A program made the translations under genes and the position numbers. 64,000 nucleotides of DNA, taken from contig QYAI01000035.1 in NCBI GenBank assembly GCA_003988855.1, forward strand, positions 124,001 through 188,000, written 5' to 3'. Below the pieces are notes generated by a model, which ran no database searches, was not told the DNA's origin, and saw only the letters and a program-made list of their open reading frames with translations. Below, piece after piece: positions 33,929 through 43,567 of the stretch (the first letter of the stretch is position 1; the number at the start of each line of letters is the position of its first letter). The DNA is from Arachnopeziza araneosa. Lineage: Eukaryota > Ascomycota > Leotiomycetes > Helotiales > Arachnopezizaceae.

Positions 33929-35579
33929 ATGGTCTCGTCAAATCGTCCCCGAACCCCCAGTGCCAGTCACACTGATAAACTGGCGGCCATCCAAGAAGGC
34001 AAATCCGTCGCGCCGCGTCGTTCCTCCCTCGGTGGCCTCTTGCGACGAAGCAAATCCGGCGAAGTCAAAATCAGCAAGAAGAAGGAGCAGGCGCTCGCCC
34101 GCGAACGTGAAGCTGAACGCAAGAGACAAGAAGCTGCCATCCCGAAATCCCCGCCCCGTCTCCCCGATCTCTACAACGGCCACAAACCGGCGACACTCCC
34201 CTTTGGCGACGACCGTCCTGACTCCATCGCCATCATCTCCAACAGAACACGTCCATCCATGGAGCCAGGCCGCGGAGCTGGAGCTGTCGCTGCCGTGCCC
34301 ATCCCTCCCATCCCCTCGAATGGCTCCCGCAATGGCGGGTGGGTTGACCCATACGCTCGCACCGAGAGCATGACGCACCGTGGAAGATATAGCTATGCCA
34401 GCAGTGCCATGAGCTCCATCAACAGCCCTCGCCGGGTGAGGAGACGGAAGGATCCCACTCCATTCAAGTATGTCCTCCACCATCCCAGAGATGCCACCGC
34501 TAATCTCCTCTAGTATTCTCATCATAGGTGCACAGTCATCTGGCAAGACCTCCTTCCTCAACTTCCTCAAGACCTCCCTCGCCCTGCCGCCCAAGAAGAG
34601 AGGCCCTCGACCCACCGACCTCCATGAAGACATATTCACTCCCCGAAACTCCAGGGTGGGCAATTTTGTGTCACATTATCTCGAGACGGAAATCGATGGC
34701 GAGCGGATTGGCTTGACCTTGTGGGATTCCGAGGGACTGGAGAAGAACGTAGTCGATCTTCAACTCCGGGAGATGTCTTCATTCCTCGAGAGCAAGTTTG
34801 AGGAGACCTTCACAGAGGAGATGAAGGTCGTCCGCGCCCCAGGTGTGCAGGATACACACATTCATTGTGCCTTCCTCCTCCTTGACCCGCTCCGACTTGA
34901 CCGAAACGTGGCGGCTGCTGCTGCCGCCAAAGCTATTTCGAACGGCAATGGAGTCAATGGCAAAACTACTACCTCACCTCGTGTCGTTGGCGCTCTAGAT
35001 GAGGGCCTCGATCTACAGGTTTTGCGGACCCTTCAAGGCAAGACAACTGTTATCCCAGTCATTTCCAAGGCGGATACCATTACCAGCGCTCACATGACGC
35101 AACTCAAGAAATTCGTGTCGGATAGCTTGCGGAAGGCCAATCTGGACCCCTTGGAGGCGCTCGGACTGGACGAATCTGAGGGTGATGGAAATAATCGAAT
35201 TGAGGAAGGTGATGAAGAAGGGTCCGAGAATGGGGATCTCCCGGATACAAACTCCTCACCAAACTCTTCACCCAGCTCGAAACGCTTGTCAAGTGGCTCG
35301 GTTCGCCGACATAGGCCTAATGACACCGTCGAGGAATCTGGCGAGGTCCCTACACTCCCACTCTCAATCATCAGTCCCGATCTGTACGAACCAACCGTGA
35401 TCGGACGCAAGTTTCCCTGGGGCTTCGCGGATCCCATGAATTTGGAACATTGCGACTTCTTGCGCTTGAAGGATGCCGTTTTCAGCGAGTGGCGCGGTGA
35501 GCTCAGAGAGGCCAGCCGGGAATTGTGGTACGAAGGATGGAGAACGAGCAGGCTCAAGCACCGCGAGCCGAGACGGTAA
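33929..35579 (+). CDS. Divergent septin-type GTPase
   Basis: Two exons: 33929-34467 and 34514-35579 (46-nt intron), 534 residues. A ~180-residue N-terminal extension is basic, Ser/Arg-rich and disordered (RRSSLGGLLRRSKSGEVKI), with a Lys/Glu-rich coil. The G domain begins at the splice: ILIIGAQSSGKTSFLN (P-loop, G1), LTLWDSEGLEKN (G3-like) and PVISKADTIT (the AKAD-like G4 of septins). A septin-like ending, KFPWGFADPMNLEHCDFLRL, matches the septin unique element (WG..D..n..hcDf..L). An acidic insertion of about 70 residues interrupts the late G domain. Septins form filaments at septa and the cell cortex; this one is divergent, like the group-specific septins of filamentous ascomycetes (AspE class), an assignment I infer rather than prove. 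The usual C-terminal coiled coil is absent. Confidence 0.8.
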
Positions 35580-36142
35580 TTTTTTTCTATCTGGATCTTC
35601 TATGCATGAGCGAGCTTCTCGATGGTCATCACGGCACGGTCCTGATACTTGATTTCATTGTTGTCTTTAGCTAGCACTAGCTTGCATACCCTCTTACTCA
35701 TGTCCTACCCCGTCTCATATGAGCAATTCACATTCGACTTGGCGTTACGTGTTTTATCTGTCCTGCGCTGGGCGCTCTTGCATGAGCTTTCTTTCCAAAA
35801 TTACCTCATTGAGGTTTATGAGTCGAACGAGGACTGGTGGACGGTCAGATTGTTTTGATTGTGTAGTAGCTAAGGAGGGGAGGGAGATCTGCTGGTAGCA
35901 GTATGATGCGTTGATTGTGGATGGTTCCTTGGGGATCAGAAGATTGAGATTTGGATGGTGGTTGGAGGCATGATTGCGTTACCCATTAGATAGTGAGCCA
36001 CGAATTCTATCAAGTTGAATGTCTTTCTTGACTCCATGTTACGATTCTGGTAGTGACATGTACTCATTTACACATGTCTCGAACTTTTCTTGCACCAATT
36101 TGGTAGCTACTGAAAGCTGCGGACATGTTACACATGGCTTTA
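35580..36142. other. Intergenic region, no gene seen
   Basis: 563 bp downstream of the septin-like gene. Short frames only. Confidence 0.4.
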
Positions 36143-36379
36143 TCAATGCTGATCGTTTAGGCATTTGAGAGACTTCGCAATCCACTCAAAACGTTGGATC
36201 ATGTGGGTAACCATAGGAACTATCTCTCCCGCTACTTTGATTGAATCAACGTAGCTCTGGATGCGTACCCGTTCAAGTTTCAACTTCTCTTCCCTTACAA
36301 GGGCTTGAGCTAGATTTTCTTCCGCAGTTGTCTTTAGGCCGATGATCTCACCAGAAGATTTCTCCGAGGCCATATACAT
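36143..36379 (-). CDS. Possible small coiled-coil protein (unrecognised)
   Basis: A 78-codon frame from an ATG at 36379 (a second ATG is two codons later). It is strongly helical with Glu/Lys-rich heptads (AEENLAQALVREEKLKLERV), so a coiled coil is likely. There is no known domain. A TGA lies in frame just upstream. An upstream mini-exon near 36450 ending at GTAAGA is possible but speculative. It may be a remnant or a short genuine gene. Confidence 0.25.
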   Translation of the reverse strand: MYMASEKSSGEIIGLKTTAEENLAQALVREEKLKLERVRIQSYVDSIKVAGEIVPMVTHMIQRFEWIAKSLKCLNDQH

Positions 36380-36763
36380 GCCTCATTGAGAGTCTTCGCC
36401 TCAGCTACAGTACTGATACATGGAATAGATGAAGCAAATGAATCTCTTACTGCACTTTGACATTTAGTTCAGACCTCACCTGGGCATACCCAAGTACTTG
36501 ATAAAAGAATATGGTCACGTGACTTCAATCAAGGCACTCGTTCTGACATCGCTCAGATGTCCTTGAGTTGGACACAACTTGGAATACATATCAGAGCCTT
36601 AGTCTGAGGTGAATATCTTGGAAATTTCCATCTTCAGAAGACGTTAATCCTCATCTGATCGCGTCGAGTGATAAGCTAACTCTATTTCGGATCAGCTCCT
36701 AGCCGATTATTTAAAACTATCAACACCACGAATTTCCGACAAACACACCATCCAACACTCAAT
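36380..36763. other. Promoter region of the AT-hook/RS protein gene
   Basis: 384 bp, no other feature seen. The last 50 bases are A/C-rich, typical of a fungal leader before an ATG. Confidence 0.4.
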
Positions 36764-38884
36764 ATGGCGAGCACCACAAAAAGAAAACGAATAAATGAAA
36801 GAAACAAAATAATCGGCGACTCTGGTGGGGAAGGACCAAGTCGTCCACCGAAGCGAAGCAAGCAGCAGAGCTACCGATCCAAGTCTTCAGGCGACCCAGA
36901 AGAAGAAGAAGAAGAAGAAGAAGAAGAAGAAGGAGAAGGAGAAGGACAATCACGAGCAACTTCGAAGCTTCAAGCTCTACGTAAAACTAATGGGAGGTCT
37001 ATGTCTTATAGATCGAGGTCAAGGTCACGTTCACGTTCCCGACGTCGAGCAGATGCCCAGTCCGACCGTCAGTCGAGTGATGAAAGCTCACCTGCTGAAT
37101 CTGACCGCCGAGCTATTAGTCCGCCCCGTAAAAAACGAGGAAGACCACGCAAGGCAGATGGGAAGATTTCCAAAACTCGCCAGCCCCTAAAATCAAAAGA
37201 GAGAGTTTCCAAAACATCTGATAGCCGTGTGGATGAGATTCCCGACCAGGAGGAGTATTTTCAACCCAGATTAATCTATGATGATATTTGGTCATTGGAG
37301 GATGAGCGCCACTTCCGTACAACTCGATGGAATGATGATGATCAATGGCTCGTTGCTCAATCAAACCCAGATGAGAAGGCTCTCTGGAAGAAGTGTGTAA
37401 AACTTTACGGCAATATCCCCCCTCAAATTCTCCCAGACGATGTTCGAGTTGGTAAAACCAGTCAGAAACTAGTCAATCCGAACACCAACCGCTCTTGGAA
37501 TCCAAATCCAAATTGGAACAATAGCTTCTGCAAAGGATTAGCAGCAGTGATTTGTTTGCCCTGCTTTGGAAAATATAACCTGGAATTCCTTCATTACGTT
37601 CTTCGCTATGCTCTACAGCTTCGACTTGGGAAGAAGCATCAAGCCGCTCCTAAATTGAAGACCATTGTTAATCTTAACTGGGATCCAATTTTCCAAGCGA
37701 TCATGGAAAAGCTGCACTCCCAATTCGAGGATTTTGGTGAACCTGCTCTTACAGAAGGTCAGGAGGAGATTCTGAGATCAACCTTTAATACTTCTGTCAA
37801 AGTGTTTAAAAACCCGGAACATTGGGATCTTCTCAGATTCCTTGAGAAAAAAGTCAAGCTTGGCGATCATGTTGATAGCAGCAACCCTGAAACTTTCAAG
37901 CTTCTGGTGACAGATGTGAATAACATTTGTTCCGCCTGGGATGATTATCGTGCAGAGGAGAATGCCTGCGGGAAAACACTGCTTTCGGCAGCTGAATATC
38001 GAAAACAGCATAGCGAGGGAGGTAACAAGGCCGGAAAGCCAAAAGACCACTCCCAGAAGCTATTCGAAAGCTGGAAACGGGAATGGCGACTTCGTAAGCG
38101 TCGTCAAGTGCAAATAGAGACAAGAAAAGCTGCTAGCCAGGGTGATGCAGAAAATTCGCAAAGCGGTATCAGCCAAATCACTCCTCATAAAGAGGAGGCT
38201 ACAGATCAAGTGAGCCGAGTTCAACCGAGTTCACATCGCCGAGGATCGCCTGATCCAGACGCAAACTCTCATGGCACAGGTAGCCAAGCCCCCGAGCAGC
38301 TTTTAGTCTCGGATGAGTTTCCACAGGGATTTGGAGATCAAAACGAACCTCCACCCGAAGAGCCAACATCACCAGCAGGTTCAAAAATTGCGGCTATCGA
38401 TGAGGGCCGAAACTCCCCTAGCATAAACGACCAGGCCAGTGTGGAATTTACCGGCTCGGGTGAGCCTCCGCCGAGAAATGAATATGACAATGATGTTCCA
38501 CTTGAAGCGAGGGCGTCACCAGCGACTATAAATGCTACAGGTGCTGGAGGAGACATTGCATCATCGAACGAGGTGTTGATCGTTCACGAAACCCAGCATG
38601 AAAATGTGGACGCTGCTATCAATCCCTCCCCAAGGCAGGAGAGTCAAGACAACTCCGTTCTCACGAGCACGTTTGAATCCCTGAAGTCGAAATACGATAT
38701 GCAGACCGAGGTTATGGCGCGCAGTGAAGCACGTCACCTCCCTGCTGCTCGCGAACAGAATCTCATCTTGGATCCATGGCTGTATCCAAAATCCCCGACA
38801 AAAGAAGATTCCCAAAGCACTGGAAATGTGGACAATCAAGGTATTCAGGACTATAATGATCTGTTTACAAAGGATGGCCAGTGA
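36764..38884 (+). CDS. Nuclear-type AT-hook and RS-rich protein (unrecognised family)
   Basis: A single 706-codon exon starting at ATG 36764. Parts in order: a basic N-terminus (TKRKRINERNK); a poly-Glu run of about 15 residues encoded by a GAA microsatellite (about 36895-36935); an RS dipeptide run (YRSRSRSRSRSRRR); an AT-hook (KKRGRPRKADGK, near residue 128); a globular-looking, Trp-rich conserved block from about residue 165 to 400 (DDIWSLEDERHFRTTRWNDD, FCKGLAAVICLPCFGKYNLE); a Lys/Arg-rich helix (SWKREWRLRKRRQVQ); and a long acidic, Pro/Ser-rich tail. It is probably a nuclear DNA- or RNA-associated protein. I do not recognise the central block and do not assign a function. Confidence 0.75.
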   Translation: MASTTKRKRINERNKIIGDSGGEGPSRPPKRSKQQSYRSKSSGDPEEEEEEEEEEEGEGEGQSRATSKLQALRKTNGRSMSYRSRSRSRSRSRRRADAQSDRQSSDESSPAESDRRAISPPRKKRGRPRKADGKISKTRQPLKSKERVSKTSDSRVDEIPDQEEYFQPRLIYDDIWSLEDERHFRTTRWNDDDQWLVAQSNPDEKALWKKCVKLYGNIPPQILPDDVRVGKTSQKLVNPNTNRSWNPNPNWNNSFCKGLAAVICLPCFGKYNLEFLHYVLRYALQLRLGKKHQAAPKLKTIVNLNWDPIFQAIMEKLHSQFEDFGEPALTEGQEEILRSTFNTSVKVFKNPEHWDLLRFLEKKVKLGDHVDSSNPETFKLLVTDVNNICSAWDDYRAEENACGKTLLSAAEYRKQHSEGGNKAGKPKDHSQKLFESWKREWRLRKRRQVQIETRKAASQGDAENSQSGISQITPHKEEATDQVSRVQPSSHRRGSPDPDANSHGTGSQAPEQLLVSDEFPQGFGDQNEPPPEEPTSPAGSKIAAIDEGRNSPSINDQASVEFTGSGEPPPRNEYDNDVPLEARASPATINATGAGGDIASSNEVLIVHETQHENVDAAINPSPRQESQDNSVLTSTFESLKSKYDMQTEVMARSEARHLPAAREQNLILDPWLYPKSPTKEDSQSTGNVDNQGIQDYNDLFTKDGQ

Positions 38885-40392
38885 AGAGGCACATCTCTAC
38901 CCCGAAATGGAGTTTGAGCTCTGATACTGTGTAGTAAATTCATCAATAACTTAACAAATCCATTCTCTCTGAATTTCCTACATATGGCTAATTTATGACG
39001 CGTTACTGCCTATCAACTCAACTACGCGATTGGTGAATTTGTAAAGTCCATAATTTCCGTCCTAAAGTCTCACCCGCGACCTAAATTTTCCTCTCAATAC
39101 GCTCTATCACAACCACAATCATGACGAACCAAAACGCAAATGAGATTGATGCTGTTCAATTACACCTTCCCTCGATGACGTTGTTACATGACAGGCTCGG
39201 ATCATGACGAGCCTCAACAAGAGCCACTACCACCAGTGTAGGTCGGAATTCTTTACACACGGGCCAAAGCACCCACTCACCTCTGCGGCTCGACCCGACC
39301 CGACCCGTTTGCGGAGAACAATTTATCCAATCCTTGCTGATGAGCTAAAATACAAAAGGTGAGAGACATGGAGCGTGACTTGGAAAACAGACAATTCACA
39401 AGTCCTGGTACGACGTCGATAAAAAGCCTACCAGCGTGCACAAGAAGCTGCACATCTAATTGGCATGTTTTCCGGGCACTTCAATTTTATTATTATTTTT
39501 AGCTAGGCTTAAATTGTATAACTTGTACTAATAATCTTCGCCGTCTTGCTTAAACGCAAACGCTGTTTACCTTGAGAACAAAATCCTGAGTAGCTTCTTG
39601 AGCTTGATCTGACTCATTATCGCTACCTGCGCTTGAACCCGTTGAAACGTCCTTGAACATAAATCTCAGAGAAAATGACTGGCTAAAGATATGAGAAGAA
39701 GGTTCAGGGAGAGGAATAAGGCAAACTGTTTTAGTGTTTAGTATAGAAAACAATGGCTAAAGCACGGGGACGGGATTAAGACAGACTGTTAATGTCTGTT
39801 TGGTATCAACAGCAGAAGTTAAAGCAACGAAATGAGAATCAAAGCAATAGATGGAACTACACTGTCGGATCTTTAGTACTTATCATAAAATCGCTCACTA
39901 AAGCACACAAGAGGAGAACTAAGACAATTCCTACTGCTTTGTTTGTACTTGTGGTATTGCAAAAGGCTGAGGCTCGTCGGCCGGTTCCCGCCAAGAAACA
40001 GCGCCCAGTGCAAGGCGAGAAGTAATAAACATCTGGATCTGATGGTTCATTTAACTCTATCAGAACTGAAAGTACCCAGCAGACAGTGCAGTCCATCAGC
40101 AATAACTGACCATCAGCCGAAAATGTCAAGGATATTCAAATGGAGAACAGTATCCAAGAGGAACCAGATTTCGCTCCGGTCTAGTCTTTGTAAGAGAGAG
40201 GCCGCGCTAAACAGTTGACATAACTTCGACGCAAGATCACACAATGCCTTAAACCATTGGAATTATGGTATTCCATCTCAACATGTTACCAATACTATTA
40301 GCCGGAGCAATGAGCGCTCTAGCTTCCTGAGATTGTACGGAATAAAAAATTGAAATACTTTCTCATCATTTCAACCCAGCAGACTCTACCTT
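38885..40392. other. AT-rich, gene-free stretch
   Basis: 1.5 kb with only short frames on both strands. A small tandem repeat of acccg (three units) is at about 39296-39310. A CT-rich leader before an ATG at 39121 opens only a 28-codon frame. The AT-rich, frame-poor texture at 39440-40230 could be an old transposon relic, but no terminal repeats or element proteins are visible. Confidence 0.4.
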
Positions 40393-40984
40393 TCAGCCGT
40401 TCATTGGGGAATTCTCCTCAAGTCCAGGCTCATGGAAGATATGCCAACGCTCTTGCCTAGTCCCATCCTCACGGGCATGCATCAAAGCCATATCATTCAC
40501 AAAGAGCATATCGCCCTTGAGGACAGGGAGAGTGATTGCATTCGTCATTGCGGTGAATTGGACCGCGTCTATTGCTTTGAGCTGAGCTGGCGTGGGTGCG
40601 GGGAGGTCGAGGTTACGTTTACGTTGCCAACCTGTGACTAGATAGCGGGAGAAACTGAATAGCACTTGATCGCGATCTATTTTTTCAAGGAGGCGGACGT
40701 GGCGAGGTGGAAATAGTGCATAGGGTTTGAATCTAGGGAGAATGAGCCCAAGAATTCTCGCCAACGAGTAAGAAGTTTTCTTTGGAATAATGAGGATTCT
40801 ATGTATAGTTAAGGACTTACATATCCAATACCCACGGCTCAGCTAACGTATGCAAAATTTCTGGTCGCTTTGCTGCCAGCTCGTTATAGGTTTGCCACGA
40901 ACTGGTCAAAATAGTTCGACCGCCTTCCAAAGCCATGTCGAGATAGTAGAAAGCCATGATCTCGCAATTATCCATGTGGAATGA
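40393..40984 (-). pseudogene. 5'-truncated TauD/TfdA-type dioxygenase gene
   Basis: Two blocks joined by a 64-nt intron: 40821-40984 and 40393-40756. The protein text contains the TauD family's FHMD (HxD iron ligands) followed by ALEGGRTILTSSWQTYNELA, and later LKGDMLFVNDMALMHAR, which holds the second iron-ligand His. Before FHMD the usual N-terminal ~100 or more residues are missing: an acceptor-like CTTAG lies at 40985, and beyond it another gene remnant begins within about 50 bp. The end is also atypical, since after HAR the usual RHLLRLWLR stretch is replaced by a short diverged tail. These enzymes are Fe(II)/2-oxoglutarate dioxygenases, but this copy is almost certainly inactive as annotated. 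Confidence 0.65.
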
Positions 40985-41030
40985 CTAAGTCATTCGGTCT
41001 TGTCAGCTTACTTAAACAGTAGAACCCTGA

Positions 41031-41699
41031 CGTGGTATAAGTTACTTCCGCTCTTATCCAGCGACGCTCCTGTCCGCCCTTGCTGGAGCGGAAGCCTGCA
41101 TCTGGTACATGTCCAATACCCAGCCTCTTACTCCCGCTCAGATAATCATAGGTCTATTGGCGGCGTGCCTTGGGCCTTTCCAGACCTCGCTACCGCAAGA
41201 GAAGTAAACATCGAGTATGCGTACGATGCGGCTCAAGCTATTACCACACATGTCATCCCGAGCCTGCCAGGAGAGAAGAACTTTAGGTTCATCTACATCA
41301 GTGGACATGCGACGACAGGAGACATGTCAAAGAAACACTGGTTTTTGGACGATGCCATCATAATGAAGGTTCTGTCCCTATCCATGTCCCATGTCCCCCT
41401 CCATCCCATGCAGCTAAACGAATCAACCGCAGGGCGAGATAGAAAACAGACTCATAGCATTGGATCAGGAGAACCCAAGATTTGAAGCTTTTCTCACCAG
41501 GCCAGGAAGCGTGGTTCCCCCGAACAATAGAATGATGGCTTGGGCTGGGTGGTTGACAAGTCCACTGTACCCAGCGATGCAGGTCGAAGAATTAGCCGCC
41601 GCGATGCTGGTGCTGGCGGAAAGGGGCCGCGAGGGTGGAGGGGGCATCGTTCCGCATCGAGAGCTACAGGCTACGGGGAGGAAGGAATTGGAATACTGA
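41031..41699 (+). pseudogene. 5'-truncated NAD(P)-binding epimerase-like gene
   Basis: Three blocks with good splice sites: 41031-41104, 41152-41368, 41433-41699. The text reads like the C-terminal two thirds of a small Rossmann-fold nucleoside-diphosphate-sugar-epimerase-like protein: LLSALAGAEACIW, SIGG, FPDLATAREVNIEYAYDAAQ, FRFIYISGHATTGDM and FEAFLTRPGSVVPP. The N-terminal beta-strand with the glycine-rich NAD(P) motif is missing; an in-frame TGA at 41028-41030 closes the frame upstream. Its broken 5' end faces the broken 5' end of the dioxygenase remnant about 46 bp away. Confidence 0.65.
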
Positions 41700-42052
41700 T
41701 AATAGCAACGGAAGAGGCGTGTGATTGTCGCAGGGGTAGTGTTGGAGGTTGGTTTTGCAACCTGAAAAGCGATTCGGTTAGGACAAAATCTCCATACTTC
41801 CTCAGATCCTATTGGCCATCTACCACGATCATTCTGTTGGTTGTATCGAATTGAGATCATCTTATTATTAGCAAGCGGCGGCGACTGCACGAGGTGCAGT
41901 CCCTATATGCTATTCTATCTGCTGTATCGACTGTTCTACCCGTATCCAAACGGCCTTTGTGCTAGAACGCCATCCTGTAAATGCCAAAGTACCCAAATGC
42001 CCCAACGCCGTTTCATGCTACGCTCCAATATGCTTCAATGAATAACCAAAAG
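41700..42052. other. Intergenic region, no gene seen
   Basis: 353 bp between the epimerase-like remnant and the convergent acyltransferase gene. Nothing recognised. Confidence 0.4.
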
Positions 42053-43567
42053 CTACAATTTTTTATCAACCACGCATTTCGACTCCAACCATCGAGCAAA
42101 CTTGACCGAGGGAATATCCACGGCCCGCCAAAAGAGATCCGCTACGCAGATTATAATAGGCAAATAAATGCACAATCCAGCAACCCACGAGAAGTGACGT
42201 CCCCAAAATGTTGTCTTGGTGAAGACCATGTCGATGAACCGTACGGTTCTGGGTTCTATACTCGTGAGGCAAAGATTGTGGGTGAGGTAGAGAGCGTATG
42301 AGATCTGGCCTAGGTACTGTGCAACGCCAGTCTCGAAAACCATCTGCATAGAACGAAGTTGTGTGAGTGCGGAGACAATCATGAAGGCGCCTAAACAGAA
42401 CCAAACACGTTGTCCATGATAAGGTTCTGGTGTATGGGAAGCTAAAAAGTGTAGTCCCCATACTTCTTCCACATGTGAGTTGGTCCATGAGGCGATAAAT
42501 AGACCGCCAGCAATATTCGCGAACCAAAAGGCCTGGATACATTTCTCCTTGATGCCACTTCTCCTGCTCTGAGCAATGTCTTCGAGAGTAAATTCGAATT
42601 TTGGAAGGATTGCTGGACTTGAAGTTGGTGTAATCAAAGAGCGATCTTGAATCAGGTTAACCTCAGCAATGAATAGTCCGCCTAAAAATTCAACTGCATA
42701 GAGTTCGCCACTTTTGAAGCAGAACCACATGATGAGAACGACCAACGACAACCGAATTCTGGAGTGACATCGAGATAAGCCGAGTATGGTGATAAACAGC
42801 AAGAGGGACTGTGAAAATTCGACAGGAATAGTCCATAGGGCTGGGTTATACCCTGGCTGAGGATATTCAATATTATTTAGAGCCCAGGCCGCTTCCAACA
42901 GACCCCAGCTCACATATCCAACGTGCTTGAGCTGTGTAAAAAGATCGCCAAAAGGCTCTGCATATCTTTGATCTGAGATTCCGAAATAGACGGCAATTGC
43001 CATTATGAAGAGTGTAAGGAGAGAGGGGACGTAAAGTCGAAGTGCTCGTCGAAAGACCGAGGAAGAGAGTGTGTTGTTGAGAGCAGCATATTGTTGTTGA
43101 TGAATCTGTTTAAGAGCTTTATAAGCCAAGACGTAGCCACTAATGACGAAGAATATGTGAACCATTGGTCGAGCAGAGTAAATGACTCTCAAAAAAGGTA
43201 GTTGTAGTGGTGAAGAGGGTGCTCCATCTTCGTAAAGACCATAAGGCTCTGTGAACCAGCCCAAATTTTCCTCTGTGAAATGACCCATAAAGACAATGAA
43301 TGATGCAACTCCGCGGAGGCCGTCAAGGTAAGATGTTGGATGGATTCGTTGTGGTTTCGCAGATCCGGGTCGAAGTTTTTGCTGTACGAAGCTGGGTAGC
43401 AAAGCAAAAGCCATCTTCTGCAGTACGCGTTTCCCAGAGGTCAAAAATATGGTGTAATCTGAGTATGGATTTGAATCATCTTCCTCGTTCTTCCAAGCCA
43501 AGGAATTTTGATGGTCCTTAGCCATGCTGGTAGCTCCGAGTGAATGGTTAGGTATAGGGTTTATCAT
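42053..43567 (-). CDS. Acyltransferase-3 family integral membrane protein
   Basis: A single 504-codon exon from ATG 43567. After a ~75-residue hydrophilic N-terminus the conserved opening of the family appears: SYLDGLRGVASFIVFMGHF (with the active-site-like His), then PMVHIFFVISGYVLAYKAL, SSSVFRRALRLYVPSLLTLF, and ALWTIPVEFSQSLLLF. About ten membrane segments follow, ending with AQYLGQISYALYLTHN, a common closing motif. Such proteins move acyl groups onto sugars, lipids or other small molecules across a membrane (OafA/YrhL-like). In fungi many are linked to secondary metabolites, but the substrate cannot be told. The complete motif set and length argue for an intact gene. Confidence 0.92.
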   Translation of the reverse strand: MINPIPNHSLGATSMAKDHQNSLAWKNEEDDSNPYSDYTIFLTSGKRVLQKMAFALLPSFVQQKLRPGSAKPQRIHPTSYLDGLRGVASFIVFMGHFTEENLGWFTEPYGLYEDGAPSSPLQLPFLRVIYSARPMVHIFFVISGYVLAYKALKQIHQQQYAALNNTLSSSVFRRALRLYVPSLLTLFIMAIAVYFGISDQRYAEPFGDLFTQLKHVGYVSWGLLEAAWALNNIEYPQPGYNPALWTIPVEFSQSLLLFITILGLSRCHSRIRLSLVVLIMWFCFKSGELYAVEFLGGLFIAEVNLIQDRSLITPTSSPAILPKFEFTLEDIAQSRRSGIKEKCIQAFWFANIAGGLFIASWTNSHVEEVWGLHFLASHTPEPYHGQRVWFCLGAFMIVSALTQLRSMQMVFETGVAQYLGQISYALYLTHNLCLTSIEPRTVRFIDMVFTKTTFWGRHFSWVAGLCIYLPIIICVADLFWRAVDIPSVKFARWLESKCVVDKKL

